Numbered from the stretch's first letter, positions 43,822 through 58,300 are shown. The stretch is 64,000 nucleotides of DNA from Gnetum montanum (GCA_015680685.1 MNCI01006000.1:451974-515973), one strand, 5' to 3'. The notes: generated from the sequence alone by a model not told the origin. Program-made: numbers and translations.

Positions 43822-46560
43822 AACCTAGTCAACATTCACAAAATCAGTGTTGGAAAGGATGCTAGTCCTATCTACTATAGTCCAAGTAGGAGGCTCCTAG
43901 GTAATAGCAACCATAGAGGTCTTGCCTACAATAGTGGTAATATGAGGAGTAGGGGATTGATCCACCATGAGAGTATTCTTAAATAGTTGATAAGCACTCT
44001 TTTCTTGGATCCCTTAGATGAACAACTCTTTCTTACACCATTCAACTAACTTCTCCCTAAGCCACTTGAGGTAGGTCCCATGATCTACCGTGTACTATTG
44101 CTTATGGACCTTTTTTTTCTTACCCCACTCTAGGATCCAAGCATAGTGAATTTTCAATCCTTAACCTTCTAGGAAATAAGGTCTATCTTCATTTACTAAT
44201 CCATCATCTCCTGTAAGAGTGCTACTTTGTCCTAAATTGTATGCCAGTAATAGGTCTACATGATCTCCTTGGTCTACAATTACCCTAAGTTAGCCACTTG
44301 GGCTTCCACAAAGGCCTTGCAATCTTGGAGATCTCTAATAACCTCCTCCTATCATTGAGTCTTTACTCTTAAGGTCACAACCTGTTCCCATAGGGATTCG
44401 TTGGACCTCTCTAGCTCCCATAAAGTTTTAACACATTACATTGCTAGATCAGTAGTAGTCTTGTATAACTTCAAGGGTACATTAGAGACATTAGAAGGAA
44501 GCTTCGATAGGGAGTCAATCTCCATGTCTTGAAAGGGATCCCACTCCATAGAAGACACTATATAACCAAAATTATAACCATAAACATGGTGTAACCATGA
44601 TAAAAACACAGCCTATAACATAGCCAAAAAACTAAGGCATATAAACCAAACATTCTTACCTATCCCAGGTGCAACTTTGTGCAATTGGTCAATGATGTCC
44701 TTAGCCATCATGCCCATGAATTCCACCCTATCTAGGATCTCTACCCATGGTTTTGCATGAAACTTAGGGAGAAGACCTTAAATTGGTGGCTTAGAAAATA
44801 CTATAAGCATACTAATCATTAAAGGGTTAGGACGAAAACAAAACTTAAAAGAATAAGATATAAGAAGAAGCGTAAAGAGGCATGCATACTTAGCTCCTCA
44901 TCTTCCTTTAAGATGATGATGGGGGATGTGATTGGTACCACCTCATCAAAAAGAGCATTTAGATCATTTATTTCTACCTAAGATTACTATGGGAGTACCT
45001 CTTCTACATGCCTTTATTCTTCCTCTATGGTAACTTGGGTTGCTAGGACCTGACGCTTGATTGCAAACATAGGACATAGAAAATCGATTAGAATATGAAA
45101 CCATAATATAACCATAAATATTAAAATCAAATCAAATAGCCAAAACTTAAATGAAGCATACCTATGATTTCCTACTATGCTTAAGCCTCTTTGAGGCAAG
45201 TTGGTTTGATGCTAGTGTTGCTTCCTCCGTAGGCATCTTGAGTTTCTTCCTGGCTACCCCTTTAGCCTTCCTACATCATCATTTGGCCTCCAAGATGCTC
45301 ATTGGAAATGTGAGAGGCTCCTTGTCATCCATGTTATCAAGGGACTCATACTACTTATCAACAAGGTCCTTGGTGATAATGGACAACATATCATCCATCT
45401 TCTCTGGTGAGTTCTGGGCCTATACCATTGGATAAATGTGCTTTATGTAAGGCTTAGAAAGTTAGCTTGGGTCTTGGGCAACCCATCATCCATTCTTTCA
45501 CACCATCAAAAACTTCTGAAACCTCTTCAAGTAACCTACAAAAATGAAAAATGCATGTGGATTATGATAGAGTTGTCCTCACAATGTTTTAGGAACTCAT
45601 CCTAAAACACAATAGGCAAAGCAACCATCCAGTTGAACCTGGTTCCATCCATTAGGACCTTCTTAAATGTTCACTCCTATGTGATGCCTATTACCTACTT
45701 TTCTGATACTAGTCTGGGAAACACATGATACCTAAACAAAGGGAATCACTCCTTTGCATTAGGGTTCATGAAGCTATCCATAGAAATTCTAGAATGGCCC
45801 ATGTTGGCATCAAGCCACTCCAAAAATTCCTCACTATGGCCTGATTCCTTTACTATTTTGATGGAAACCTTTCCCCTATTAGAAGGGACACCAAAAAAGT
45901 AGCAAAATAGGCTCTCATCAATGTCCATGTTAACCTTCATGCTTCAAATGGTGGTGCTAAAATGATTACCCTACTCGTTGAAGGAGTCAATGACATTTAG
46001 CTTCTCCATAACAAGGATAGAAGGAATAGGTGCCCTAAACAAATCAAGTAAACCTGCATGCTGAATGTTTGCTTGAATGTACCTAGATTCCTATCCCCTT
46101 AGCCACTCCTATGCTAGTATCACCTCACCCAAATTTAGGATGAGGATATTCTCATGATGTCCTATAAGTGGTAAGGTGATGTTAGCAAAGGTGGAAGCTC
46201 CTATGAAGCAACAACCAAACTTTAGCATCAAGTTAAGCAAGCTTAACAACTAGTTAAAGCAATAGAACACTTGGAGTTTTCATAACGATAAAATATTAGA
46301 ATCTATAGCCTTTATGTTTACATTTCTTCTTCTTCCTTGGTGTGGTCTAAGTAGTGGTACTAGTTTCTAGGGTTTATTCAAAGGAGCTCTTGGAGCCCAC
46401 CCACCAATTATGTATCATTCTCTCATTTACACACTTCCTGTAGAAAAGGTTAAATCTACTAGAGTATGCATCAAAGTCCCCTCTTAACTATTTATACACA
46501 ATAATTCTAATCTGGGGGTCTTTGGTGAATTCATATAGGGTAGTTTGAGCCACTGCCAAG
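43822..46560 (-). pseudogene. Element D antisense gene, decayed main part
   Basis: The same antisense gene as in B and C, here on the minus strand because D is a plus-strand element. Reading downward, 46140-45746 gives HAGLLDLFRAP, EKLNVIDSFNE and VNMDIDESLFCYFFGVP, aligned with C's REAGLMDL ... VHVNFDIDAQLF. Next, around 45650-45550, come KVLMDGTRFNWM and IIIHMHFSF (C: EVLEEGTRFNWA and HFNMHFSFF). Near 44540-44380 is MEWDPFQDMEIDSLS, followed by TLWELERSNESLWEQVVTL, aligned with the RWDPS exon 7. Many stops are present. The element C insertion separates it from its 3' end at 7320-7578. Confidence 0.68.
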
Positions 46561-49250
46561 GTTTGATCATTGACTCAATGCCTGCAAGAAGTTAATAAAG
46601 CTAATGAAGCTAGGAAAGGTAATTTAGTTAATAAAGCCAAAAGACATAAAAGAACTTTAATAATCATGCTTATCCTTGTAGATGATACATGGTGTGGGGT
46701 AGGTTTTGGAACAATGTGTGGGCCCTATGTGCCACCATTAGGGTATTGTCAACATTATATTGGCTATACTTTGGTACAGATCTCCATAAGGTAGCATGGG
46801 CTAATCATGTTTATGGTTCCCCCTACTATCTTAGAAGGTGGATTATTAGTAATAAACCTGGCAATCAAGTTCAATGACTAAGGAAATAGTGAATCCACTA
46901 TGGTCCTAGTCACATCCATAGATAAGTGTGACCACAACATCATAATGAAAGTCTGCAAGATGTAGGCAAGGAATTCCCTTGCCCTAGGCTAGACCGATAA
47001 TGAGAACTTCCCCAAGGACATGTTAGGAAGTGGGGTGTTTGCCTTGGGATGGCCAATATAGCATAGAATTCCCACCAACTCAATGATAACGAGTATGGGA
47101 TTTAGAAAGACCTTCCATGGCAAAGCAAACAAACATCATGACCAATTAAAACTTCTTAACAAGTTTGGAAAAACATCCTAGTCGAGGGTGGAATTAGCCT
47201 CTGTAAAAGGCTCTAAGGTCTTTATTTAAGTTTTTTTAAGAAATTCCACAAAAATCATTATTAAAACCTTTCATAGCTTTTTAATACACAGCCAAAATAT
47301 TACAGCCAAAACTTCATAACCAAAATTAAACCTTACTCTAAATAATGCATAAATTTAGAAAAAGCATTAAAACTTAGAAAAAAAATATATCCATAGTAAA
47401 AAACCCATTAAAAATAGTAAAAGCCTTTAATTTTCTTTAAAAAAATTAGAATATAAATTTTACTTCTTTAGCAATCCCCAAGGGCATAGAAGTTGACAAG
47501 AGTAATCTCTAAGTATGTCAACTACATTCATCCCCAAAGGGGTAAAGTGCTATAACCATGATACAACCATAACCAAAAATATATGAAACATTCATCCAAG
47601 CTCTAATTTTAGTGATTCTACAATGGAAGGAATCCTGAAATGACAATCTTTCTAGCCATGATCATTATAACCAAAATACACATACCCATATTTGCATAAA
47701 ATGTAACCAAAATTAGCAAAATTATAGCCATCATCATTAACCCCCTTTAGTGTAGGGTTGGGAGAAAATTCATAAAAAATTATTTTGAGCTTAAAATGGA
47801 GTAATTCAACCATCATTTCAAAGCTTGAATTGAGCCTACACACGCATTCTTAACAAAAACTCAAAACTCTTGTCGTTTATGTAGAAAAAATTCATTAATA
47901 TGGATGAAAATCTGAAAATGGCATAAAACCTCTCTTGACATATGCTTAATGAAAAATTTATTAAACTTTTTCTTAAGTATAATCAAAGAGATTTCACCTC
48001 TATTGGAAATCTAAAGGAAAGACCTACCAAAAAGTAGCAAAAACCCTTGTTGTTTGCTTAGAAAGAAGTCATGAACTTACATGAAATTTTGAAAATGGCA
48101 TAAAAAATCTAATTGCATGTCCTTAGGAAAATAGCCATAACTCAGTCATCTCAAAGTCAAATTCAATCAAATAATAGCCATTGGAAAGCTTAAATAGAGG
48201 GATAAAAACCCATAACATTGAATTTGAAAAATATTTTATTGTTTTTATATTAAAAAATTCACAACATTGCTTGCTTTTGCTCCACCAAAAAAGCTTAAAA
48301 ATCATATAACCCAACTTGACATAGCCATGAAAAATAGCCAAAACAATCAGTATCCATTTAAAAAAAAATCAGAGAAAGGGGGTAAAATTTCATTAGAATT
48401 AATTTTTGGTGAATCTTTTAGGCTAGATTTAAGAAAAATGGCCCTACACCCAAATTTTAGAAAAAGGCATGAAAACAACAAGTCTAATTTTAAAATTCAA
48501 ATCTACTATAGTGAAAAGAAAAAAATAACCATAGATGTATGTAGAAATAGCCAAAATAAGAAGGGGTATTTTGTCAAAATTTCATTCTAGCCCCTATACT
48601 TGCATAGATATAAAGAAAATAACCTCATACATTGTAAGAAAAACAGGAAAAACAACTAGAAACAAAAGTAAAAATGGGTAGCACTACCTACCTTGGAGTA
48701 GCAAAGAAGGAAGCTTGAATAGAGATAGGTCTTGGTAGTGTTGCAAGGTTCCTTGCATCTTTTTACCTTTTAAATCCTAGGATTTCTACTCTTCCCTCCA
48801 CACTGCTTGGATATCATAGTTGGATCAATGTTGGGGATTGTTGAAATCTAGGAATATTGAGTGTTCAATGTTAGCTACAAGGATGATCTAATACCTCCAT
48901 GCTGAGGATGGATTAAATATACTACCAAAACCTCTACCTAAGCTCTCCATCAATGCACCATTTATGTAGAATGACAATTGTGATTGAAACTTATGAAATT
49001 TGGCATTAAAACTTCAAACAAAACCTAAATGCTTTCATCCAAACCCTAGTTGCCTATTTAGTACACCATAACTCCAAGTGCACTAATTGAAAGGAGGGGA
49101 AAGTCTCTTCTATGATGAGATTTTTGGGAAATAACTTTACTTTTAAAATTTTAAAATTTTAAGCTTGTGGGCCCCACTATATGCCCTCACTCTTGGCCTA
49201 AAAATTACATCAACATTGGCTTTTAATCCCTTAAAAAATTAGAAAAATGA
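46561..49250. other. Element D spacer, no gene seen
   Basis: AT-rich and CG-poor, with recurring phrases such as ATAGCCAAAACTTCATAACCAAAATTA and CATGATACAACCATAACC around 47260-47780 and 48290-48560, suggesting decayed short repeats. Open frames here (for example 48267-48590) are A-rich and carry no recognisable domain. Confidence 0.5.
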
Positions 49251-52200
49251 CCAAGCCTTAACTCCCATGCATCCACACTAAGGATATCATACCCAACATG
49301 GATACATGCATACCATTTCTTAAAACCATTAAAACATGACATTTCTGCCATTTTTAGAAACCAAAATTTACCTTTTCCAATCCTGGGCTTCCAAAGGGGA
49401 TTAGACATGGAAAAAACTAGATAAAATGAATTTCTACATTGGGTAAAAATGCCCATGATGGAAGAAAGTGAGTAATACCCATTCTTACCCCCAGCACCCA
49501 TCTAGGTCATGTTTGATCCCCAAAGTGGATCCACATGACCTAGAATCCCTCCAAACACATTTGGTAGCCTTGGAACCTCATCAAACCTAGAGAAAACTAG
49601 TTGAATCCTTAGGATTTGGTAGTTCCAAGTTGGGGAAGCCTCATCCATGCTGAAAATATTATTCCTAATGTGGATAAAAGGGGGGAATAACCAAAGTTAC
49701 CAGAATTGATTACCTAGTAGCCATTTCTCAAAGCCCAGTACTTCCTCATAGCCTCTTGTAGCCTAGATTGATCTTACAACAAGTTGATTCTTCTTTCATA
49801 GTTTTTTCCATACTAGGGAATCCCCCTTCCATTCTTCCTAGCATGGATCTAGCATGACAACTCAAGGGATATCTAAGAAAACCTAAGTTAAGATTCAAAA
49901 TAGTCAAATAACCTACTCTAGTGACCCCTAGACCCTACTGAAATCCTTTGGAGCTTCCAAAGATATTAAAAATCATCAAAATGGCACAATATGGTCATCC
50001 CCATTTCATCCACACTAGAGCCATCATGTCCAATGTGGAAGAAGGGAGGGATTTCGTGAGGTACCTAGGAGCCTCCAAACCACTAGATCTTGACACCCAA
50101 TATTGACCATCAACACCATCAATACCAGAGGCTGACATGCATGGTTGATTGGTTATCTAAATAGCCTAGATATGAATGTCTTGATTCTTTCACATTGGGG
50201 AATATATCTTCCATGTTATTTGTAATGGAAACAAGGTGGTTAGAGGTAAGAAGATTAGTTGGGGATCCTAGAAGTAAGAAAACAACCATACATTATCTTG
50301 AACTAATACTAGAACCTAGATAGCCTCTCCGAAGGCTACTAGAATGTTAAAAATAAATAAAAATCAAGCTCCTAATGTTATTCCATTCTAGGGAGGACAA
50401 CATCCATGCTAATAATTCTAGTCTTAGCATTTATATATGGGGAGAAGCCAAAACTGTTGAATTTTTCATGTAGTTGGACTTCTGGAAGTAGCCCAATCCT
50501 TTTGGAAGCCAACAGATTTATAGAAGCCATTTAAAATGATTGAAAATTTCTCTTCTTTTGTTCTCCACACTAAGGAGGATCCCATACATGCTAAGCATCC
50601 TATTCCCAATGTGTTGAAAACCCTCTCATAGCTCTGAAAATGGCTATATTTCTACCTTAGGCATTGGTAATCAACACCTGTGATTGTGTGGACACACATG
50701 CATAGATAAAACTAGTAAAAATTAGTAAAAATCCAAGTTGCCTAGTTCCTCCACCCTAATATGCCCCTATTCCATGTTGAAAAGTGTGGAAGGAAGGGAA
50801 AAATTTTGTGGGGATTTCAAAATAGCCTTTAAAGACCTTAAATGAATGCTAGAAAGCCCTATGTCTATTCAAGAACCCTGTTTACACATCCTAAGAGCTT
50901 CAGAATTGTTGATATTAATCATGAATAGTAAAAACAATTTTCCTCCAATATTCCACAATAAGCATAAAAACCCTATCATGAAAAAATTGGGAAACATCAA
51001 AAACCATTAAACAACCCTTGAGATAACCAAATTTTAATACTAGGTTGCAGCAATTGATATTAGCAACCTATTAAACCCACATGCATGGATAGAAATGATA
51101 GAAAATGATAAAAAGTAGAGCCCTTTAGCTCCTCCATGCAAAAATCCACCTATTCCATGTTTTCTAGTGTGGAAATAAGGGGGGAACTTTGGGGGGACTA
51201 AAAAATAGCCTTTGCATACCTCAAGAAGATACCCTATAGTGTTACATGAACCCTAAGAGTAGTTTCACATCTACTGGAGTCATCAAACCCTATAAAAGTG
51301 ACTTCAAATGGTTAAAAAGCTACTTCCAATAATCCTTCATGTTGAGCATACCATCCTTAGAATGGATGAAAGGAGAAAAGCTCAAAAGCCATCTACCAAA
51401 CCTTCAAACTACTAAATTTTAAGCTTCAACCCTAGTCCTCAACCCCTAGCAACCCCAAAAGCACACATGCATGGTCGATTAAGGCCAAAATTGGTCTAGA
51501 TCTAAAATTTGTGATTCATCCATGCTAAGAGCCTTCACTTCAATGTTATCTAGAATAGAGATTGAAGGAGGAATCATTTAGAGCTTATAAACACCCTAGA
51601 ATAACATCAAATGACTTTGCATGCACCTTAGAACCCTATATTCATCCTCTAGAGACTTCAAACATTAGTAAACTAATCTTGAATGACAAAAATTTGTTCC
51701 CAAAATTTCCCATGCTAAGCACCCCATCCTTATCATGGAAGAAAAGGGGGAAAATTATCAAATTTAGACCTAAAACACTAGCTCATCATCCCAATGACTC
51801 TAGAATTTAACATGCATAGTTGAATGCAACTCAAATTGGCCTAGATCTAGGATTCTTACTCCATCCACACTAGAGTGGATCCCCTATATGTTGGGTAGTG
51901 TTGAAACAAGGAGTGAAAGGCCACCTTTGTAGTTTTGGTGGGAAGATGACACTTCAAGAGGCCAAAGATCTATGTTGGAAAAGCCTAGGATAGCCTTAAG
52001 AGTTTTCTCATTTGACCTTATCTGGGTCTCTAAAATTTATTCTCCTATATCTTCCACACTATAGTAGCATCCTTAATGTGGAAATAGGGCTCTAGAACCT
52101 TAGGTGCCCTTCAGTGACCTCCAAATGTGATCAAAATTAGCCAGAAACTTGCAGAACTAGGATCCATAGCTTTAGGAGCCTAGGAACCTTGTCAACATGT

Positions 52201-52700
52201 TCTCAAACCATCTTGAATCCATGGAACAAGTGTTTCCCCATTTTTCCATGCTAGGGATGCTATGCTTAGCATGGAAGAAAGGGTCATGAATCCATTTTGG
52301 CATGTTTTGACATCCAAAATCAACTCAAATTGCCACAAAACAAAGTTGGAGGATGCATAACTTCTAGATTTTGGTTTCAGTAACTTGTTCGACCATATTT
52401 GATCCTATTTTTTCTTGGATTATGATTCTCCATGCTGAGATCCCTCTCTTCCATGTTGTCCATCATGGAAACAATGGGAAAAGATTGTAAAATGTGCTTT
52501 TTAACCATTATAGTCCTTTAGAGTGCCTAATTTTAATAAATTTGGCCTTGGATTGCCTTGGGGAGGCCCCAAGACCACATGTTTAGATCTTTGGATGTCA
52601 CAAAATTCTAATTTCCTTGGTTTCCATGCTAAGGATTCCTCCTTCCATGCTAGCTAGTGTGGAAACAAAGGAGGCCTAATGTGGAAGCTTGAAAACTCTT
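49250..52700. repeat. Degenerate tandem array, period about 187 bp
   Basis: A block of the type CCATGCTAAGGATSC(C/A)TCCTTCCATGTTAGCTAGTGTGGAAACAAAGG recurs near 49265, 49450, 49650, 49815, 50010, 50195, 50390, 50560, 50755, 50950, 51135, 51335, 51520, 51705, 51865, 52050, 52240, 52425 and 52620, a mean spacing of about 186 bp. Within it, CCATGCTAAG and its near-complement CTTAGCATGG or TAGTGTGGA give potential hairpins. Between blocks the units carry loosely conserved text (TTTGGAAGCC, CCTAGAAAC, CATGCATGG). Copies are strongly diverged. Confidence 0.75.
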
Positions 52701-53059
52701 ATTTTTCTTGTCCAAATAGCATAGAAATAGCCTTGATTTATGTCCAAACTCATTTAACAGCCTTGCATCCTCAAACCATAGTTTGCTAAGGTCTAAAACA
52801 AGAAAAATCTAATGCATTTTGACCTATATATGAGCTAAATTTTACAATATTTAGCTTGTTTCATTTAGCATTATAACATGATGTTTTGATTTGTTTTTGA
52901 CATTGTGTTGTATTGCTAGCCTTGTTGACCTTCTTATAGCCTTTACACAACCTTATATTTTCCTTGTTTACCTTATTATAGCTTTATTTGCTTCCATTTA
53001 GCCTCTAGTTAGTATCAAATAGTGGGGTTTGACCTTCCTTGATCACCATTTGACACCAT

Positions 53060-53155
53060 ATGACCATGTCACACTATCATCTTAAACTAGCATCATAGTC
53101 CATCAAGACTCTAAACTAGCATCATGGACCGCTAAGGCCTTAAACTAGAAAAATT
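53060..53155. repeat. RT-side spacer-border repeats of element D
   Basis: CTTAAACTAGCATCATAGTCC, TCTAAACTAGCATCATGGACC and CTTAAACTAGAAAAATTGACC occur in series, the reverse-complement form of the TAGTTTAAGGCC motif. They sit just before D's RT, matching 29637-29811 in element B. Confidence 0.6.
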
Positions 53156-53459
53156 GACCTCTGTTGACCATTTGTATCATTATATCTTATACTTTACTTT
53201 TTTTAACCTTTCTTTGACCTTTATTTGGCCCTTATTGCACTTTTTTTGCATTGTTGATACCCTATTTATAGCCTTGGATAATCTTGTTTGCATTAGATTA
53301 GCATGTATTTGTAACATTTTAGGATTATTTATTTACTTTTACCTAGGTGCTAGTTAATGTGCTTATGGATGACATGTAGGATCAAAGTATAAGTACCTGG
53401 GAGTAGATCAATTTACCTTTGAGCCTAAGTGGACCTCATGTTGATGTTAAATAGTACAT

Positions 53460-55349
53460 TGACCCTGATTACCTAGATCTTGAGCCTAAAAGTCTTGTTG
53501 ATCACATAGCCTCAATAGAGAAACCTTTAGAGTGGTCTAAAAACCTAGTCAAAACCCTTGACTTAGAGGTGGATGACATAATTAAAGACTCTCTAGTTGA
53601 GGTTCTTATCACAACACATAGTGGGTAGAGAAAACCCTTAAACTAAGTTCCTCACTGGAACCTCAATAGGCTCAAGACATCACCAAGGTTCTACATGGCA
53701 ACATTAAGGTCTTTGCCTAGTCATATGAAGATATGCTAGGTGTAGACCACACTTAGTCTAGCACAACATCATACCAAATCCTACTATTATATTAGCCAAG
53801 TAGAAAGTATGCAAAATTAGACTTGATTTGGCCTTGGAAGTTCGTGATGAGATTTCAAAGCTCTACCAAGTTGGTTTCATTAGGGATATCAACTATGTAG
53901 AATAGGTATCCAACATAGTATTAGTACCTAAGAAAAATGGGTATATCCATATTTACATCAATTTCTAAGACCTAATTAAAGTGACTATTAAGGATAACTT
54001 CTCTGTGACTAGTATTGATCAAGTTATCGATACTATAGTTGGACATGTCTTGTTGTCCTTTATGGATGGATTCTCAGGGTATAACCAGATTAAGATTAAC
54101 CCAAAACAAAAACTCAACATGACCTTCATGACCCCTTGGGGTACCTTTTACTATACCATGATTCCCTTTGGCCTTAAGAATGTAGAAGTAATCTATTAAT
54201 GAGCCATAGTCTATATCTTCAGTGATTACATGTTAGGTTTGGTTAATGATTACATGGAAAATATAGCCATCAAGTCCAAAGTAGCTAATGACCAAGCTAA
54301 TGACCTAGATCTTGTGCTTAAATTATGCCTCAATTATGATCTTAGGCTCAATCTTGAGAAATGTGTCTTTGGTGTCAGGACCAATCAGATGCTTGGCTTT
54401 GTAGTGTCTAAAGCAAGGATATGTGTCAATCCTAATAAGGTTAAAGCCATATCCAAGTTAGCAGCACCTACTAGACTTAAGAATCTTCAGAGATTACAAG
54501 GAAGATTATAGTATATTTGTAGGTTTATCACTAGGCTTACAGATAAAGTAGAACACATGAAACACTTGCTTAAGGGGTTCACTATGAGTAGACAGCTCAA
54601 TGCCAGGGAGCCTTTGACAACCTTAAGCAAGAGTTGATATAGCGAACAATGGTCTATCATCTGTAATAGGGTAAACCATCTTACATCTACCTTGCCATAT
54701 CTGATACATCCATTGCTTCTCTACTTTATTAGAAATGTGATGATGAAACAAAGATACTAGTATACTACCTTAGCCATGGATTAGTTGTCCATGAGAATTG
54801 ATCAAATAAAGTGGAGAAGTATTGTCTAGTAGCCTTCTCATTGAATAAGTGGAGACACCACCTCTTCAAAAGCTAATTCAATGTCATTTGCAAAGATAAC
54901 ATACTTAGAGCCATAAAAATCAACATTCATGAAAGTAGCCATATAGTTGGATGGAGAGCCATAACTACAAAGTTTGACCTTTATTACATCTCTCAATCCT
55001 CAATAAACAGTCAAGCTATAGTTGTACAACTTACAGATTCACTTGTTAATGACTAAGCATCCATAGATCTTGAGTTCCTTGATGATCATATTAACATTTT
55101 TAGCAAAGTGCCCAAGCAATATGAGGTAGTCATGCTCTTTGATGGATTTTCAACTATCCATGAAACCATTTCCACTACCATCATAACATTTCCATCTAGT
55201 GGAATCTTACCCTTTTCCTATCATTTTGAGTTCCCATGTACCAACAACATAGTGGAGTACGAGGGTTTGATTAGAGGGATGATGGTGGCTCATGAACTAG
55301 GAATTAGATGCTTAATGATAAGAGGTGATTCACAACTTGTGGTCAACCA
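53460..55349 (+). pseudogene. pol: Element D reverse transcriptase and both RNase H domains, decayed
   Basis: Plus-strand pol. RT motifs are SYEDMLGV (about 53725), TSIDQVIDTIVGHVLLSF, MDGFSGYNQIKINP, MTPWGTFYYTMIPFGLKN and VNDYMENIAIKSK (54241-54280). YVDD has become YMEN, so it is inactive. FGVRTNQMLGFVVSKARI and LQRLQGRL follow, then the first RNase H (KILVYYLSHGLVVHE) and the archaeal-type RNase H (VMLFDGFSTIHE, NNIVEYEGLIRGMMVAHEL, MIRGDSQLVVNH). The last is cut by element E at 55350. Stops such as TATTAATGAGCC for TYQRA show C-to-T decay. Integrase would lie beyond E. Confidence 0.85.
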
Positions 55350-58300
55350 TGAAACACCATAGAATCAAGACTATGGTGTCCCAGCTACAAATTTTAGCAA
55401 AAGGTAGGAACTACACTCAACTTCTTTATAGATCATAGAGAGCATAGTCTTCTAAAGTGTAGTTGATTGGAGGGAAAAAATTTTAAAATTTTTCCTAAGT
55501 GTTGAGACTACACTCTCCCCAAATCACACCATTCTAGAGTGTAGATAGTGTAGTCATGGAGAGCATAGTTAGAAAAAGGCCAATTTTCACAAATTTTGCT
55601 AAGTGTCGAGACTACACTCGATCCCGATCAAGAGCGTAGTGAGAATCTTAGGGAGAGCATAGTTAAAAGGAGATCAACTTCACAAATTTTATCAAGTGTC
55701 AATACTTTTCTCAACCCAAGTTGGGAGCTTAGTTAGCCTCTTGAGGAGAGCATAGTTTGTAAAAAAAAAAAACCCATTTCCTCAGATTTCATGAGCAGTG
55801 AGACTATGTTCTTCCCTAACCTAGAGCATAGTCTCCTTTTAGAAGAGCATAGTCAGCAAGGATAGTCTCTGGTGGTCTCGATAGTGTAGAAATGGAAATT
55901 AGCTTAGCTCCAGAACATAGTGAACTCACTTTTGGCAAGTGTAGTTAGCAAAATGTCTCTTTTTTGTATCTCCATTTGTCCCAAAATTGTAACTATTCTT
56001 GACCCCACATGAGAGCATGAAGAGTGTAGTCCTGTAGAGCATAGTCTCTGAGTATCATTTTTCAAGTACCTCATAGTCCTCTTGGTGCACACACATGTAG
56101 TTGGTAGTGTAGTCACAGTCTCATAGTCGTATAGAGTCTAATAGAGTATAGCAAAATGCAACACCATCAGTCCCAATGGTACACCATGTGAATAGTAACT
56201 ACGTTGAGTGTACCCCAAGCCGTCCCATCCACCACATGGTAGCCATGTTGCATTTCTCACTAACCCTAAGCCTATAAATACTTGTAACCTTAATTTTTTT
56301 AGAGAGGATGGGTTGTGTTTGGTTTGGCAAGTTTAACAAGTGGTTGGAAAATGAGCGAATGGGTGTAGTGGTAGACCACCAATAGAACACTACATCTAGT
56401 AGTACACTGTAGTAGTTAACTCAACAGATGCAGATGCCTTAATAGAACACCAATCCTTATGGCTAGATAGCTCAAATATTGTGACTATGTTATCCACTTG
56501 TGCCTACTATACACAACATACCTTCTAAATCCCTTTAAAACACCACCAATTTTAGGCTTCAACACTTCAATCGCAAATTTTTCTAAGTGTCAAAAGTTGA
56601 AAATTTTTTCTAAGTGTTGGTTCTACACTCCCTAGCATAGCTAGCATAGCATGCATCAAGGGTTGTTTTGAAAAATTATCTATGTGTCAATAGAAGCTAC
56701 ATGAAAATTTTTCTAAGTGTCCTACTATGCTCTCACTTTGCCTGCTATGCTCCCTAGTGTAGCTAGTGTAGCACACACTTCCATGGCCAGTTTGCCCAAG
56801 TGCGAAGCTAAAAGCTATTAGGGTTGCTTCAGATGAACATAACAGTTCAGAAAATTTTCTATCTCTTGGTTTTCCATGCTTGCTACACTCCCTAGTGTAT
56901 CTAGCATACCACATGTTCCAGTAACTAGTTCACCCAAGTGCCAAGCTAGAGGTTGTTATGATTGCTTGGGATGGAAAAGATAGTTTGACAAATTTTCTAT
57001 CTTTTGGATTGCTACACTCTACTATGCACCCCAACCTATCCAACATAGCACACTTTTTAGTGCCCAATTTTTCCTAGGTGTTAGGTAAGAGGCTATTAAG
57101 CTAGATCAACATGGAAGAGACATCCAACAAATCTTCTAACTCTTGAGGCTACCTCTCTTGCTACACCCCAAAGCGTAGCTAGTGTACCATGAAGGAAGAC
57201 TATAGATTCTATCAAAATTTGGCTTAGTATCCCTACTATGCTCTACTACACTTTAGAGTGTAGCTAGTGTAACCAATGTGGGATATCAAAATTTGACTAA
57301 GTGTTATGTTATGGTTTAGAGCGTAGCTAGCTTGACATTGAAGAAAAGCCTTTGATAGCCTCCAAAAGCCCCCAAAATTTAGCATTAGCCTTCATCTCAA
57401 CTTTGACATTCCTTCAGCAAGTAGGATCAGCAATTTTTATCTCTTTTGCATCCCCATTTTTCCTCAAAATTGTTCCTATGCTTGAACCTACTTGAATGAG
57501 GGGAAGACATAGTCTCAGAGTGTAGCCTCCAAGTTGCACTATTTTACATTGTTTGTAGGTACATTGCAGTCATTCAAAATTTGGCACATGTAGTCTTGGT
57601 AGTGTAGTCATAGTTCAGTAGTCTCTGGGGACCCATTACAATACTATAGAGCATAGAACTTTGTTACTCCCATGGAAGCATAGTGAAGGTCAATGTAGCA
57701 TCATCTACCCTGATGCCACATGAAGCCTAATTTGCATCCTGTGCCACATGGCACCTAATCCACAGTTTGCGCTAACCCTAGCCCTATAAATACCCCTGCA
57801 TTTAGCATTCTAGGGGTTGGAAAATCAAAAAAGCATTATAAATTATTGCATTTTGAGCATTTCTAGCACTCGTAGTTGAGCACCTGAGCACACCTAGCAG
57901 TTTGCACTTTGGCACATCCTAGAACGCAGTTCACCATTGTACCCATGGAACAAAGAAATAGCCAACCCAGTAGGTTTAGTCCTCATGAAAACCATCAATT
58001 CCATGTCTTAGACATCTTAGAGACTATGATTACATTACTATGCTACCTTTGTGCTTGCTTGTATAGTATGTACCTCTCTCACCTCTTTTCCTGCAATAGC
58101 TACGCTTATCCATTTGGGGCAGTGCATTTTTTTTCTTAAAGCTTTGTTGCATTTCTCAAGAATTCTTCTTTTGTATTTAGTGTAACACTTGCATTTTCTC
58201 ATTGTCTCATACATATTTTCATACTTACATCACTATTTGTAGGTTGGAACAACTTGCTACTCTCTAGCTTAGTCGACATCGGTGCCCGCATGTAATGCTA

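Noticed and set aside
48267-48590. 107-codon plus-strand open frame as a gene
   Set aside because: Lys/Asn-rich translation of AT-rich decayed repeats, with no motif and no counterpart in other elements.
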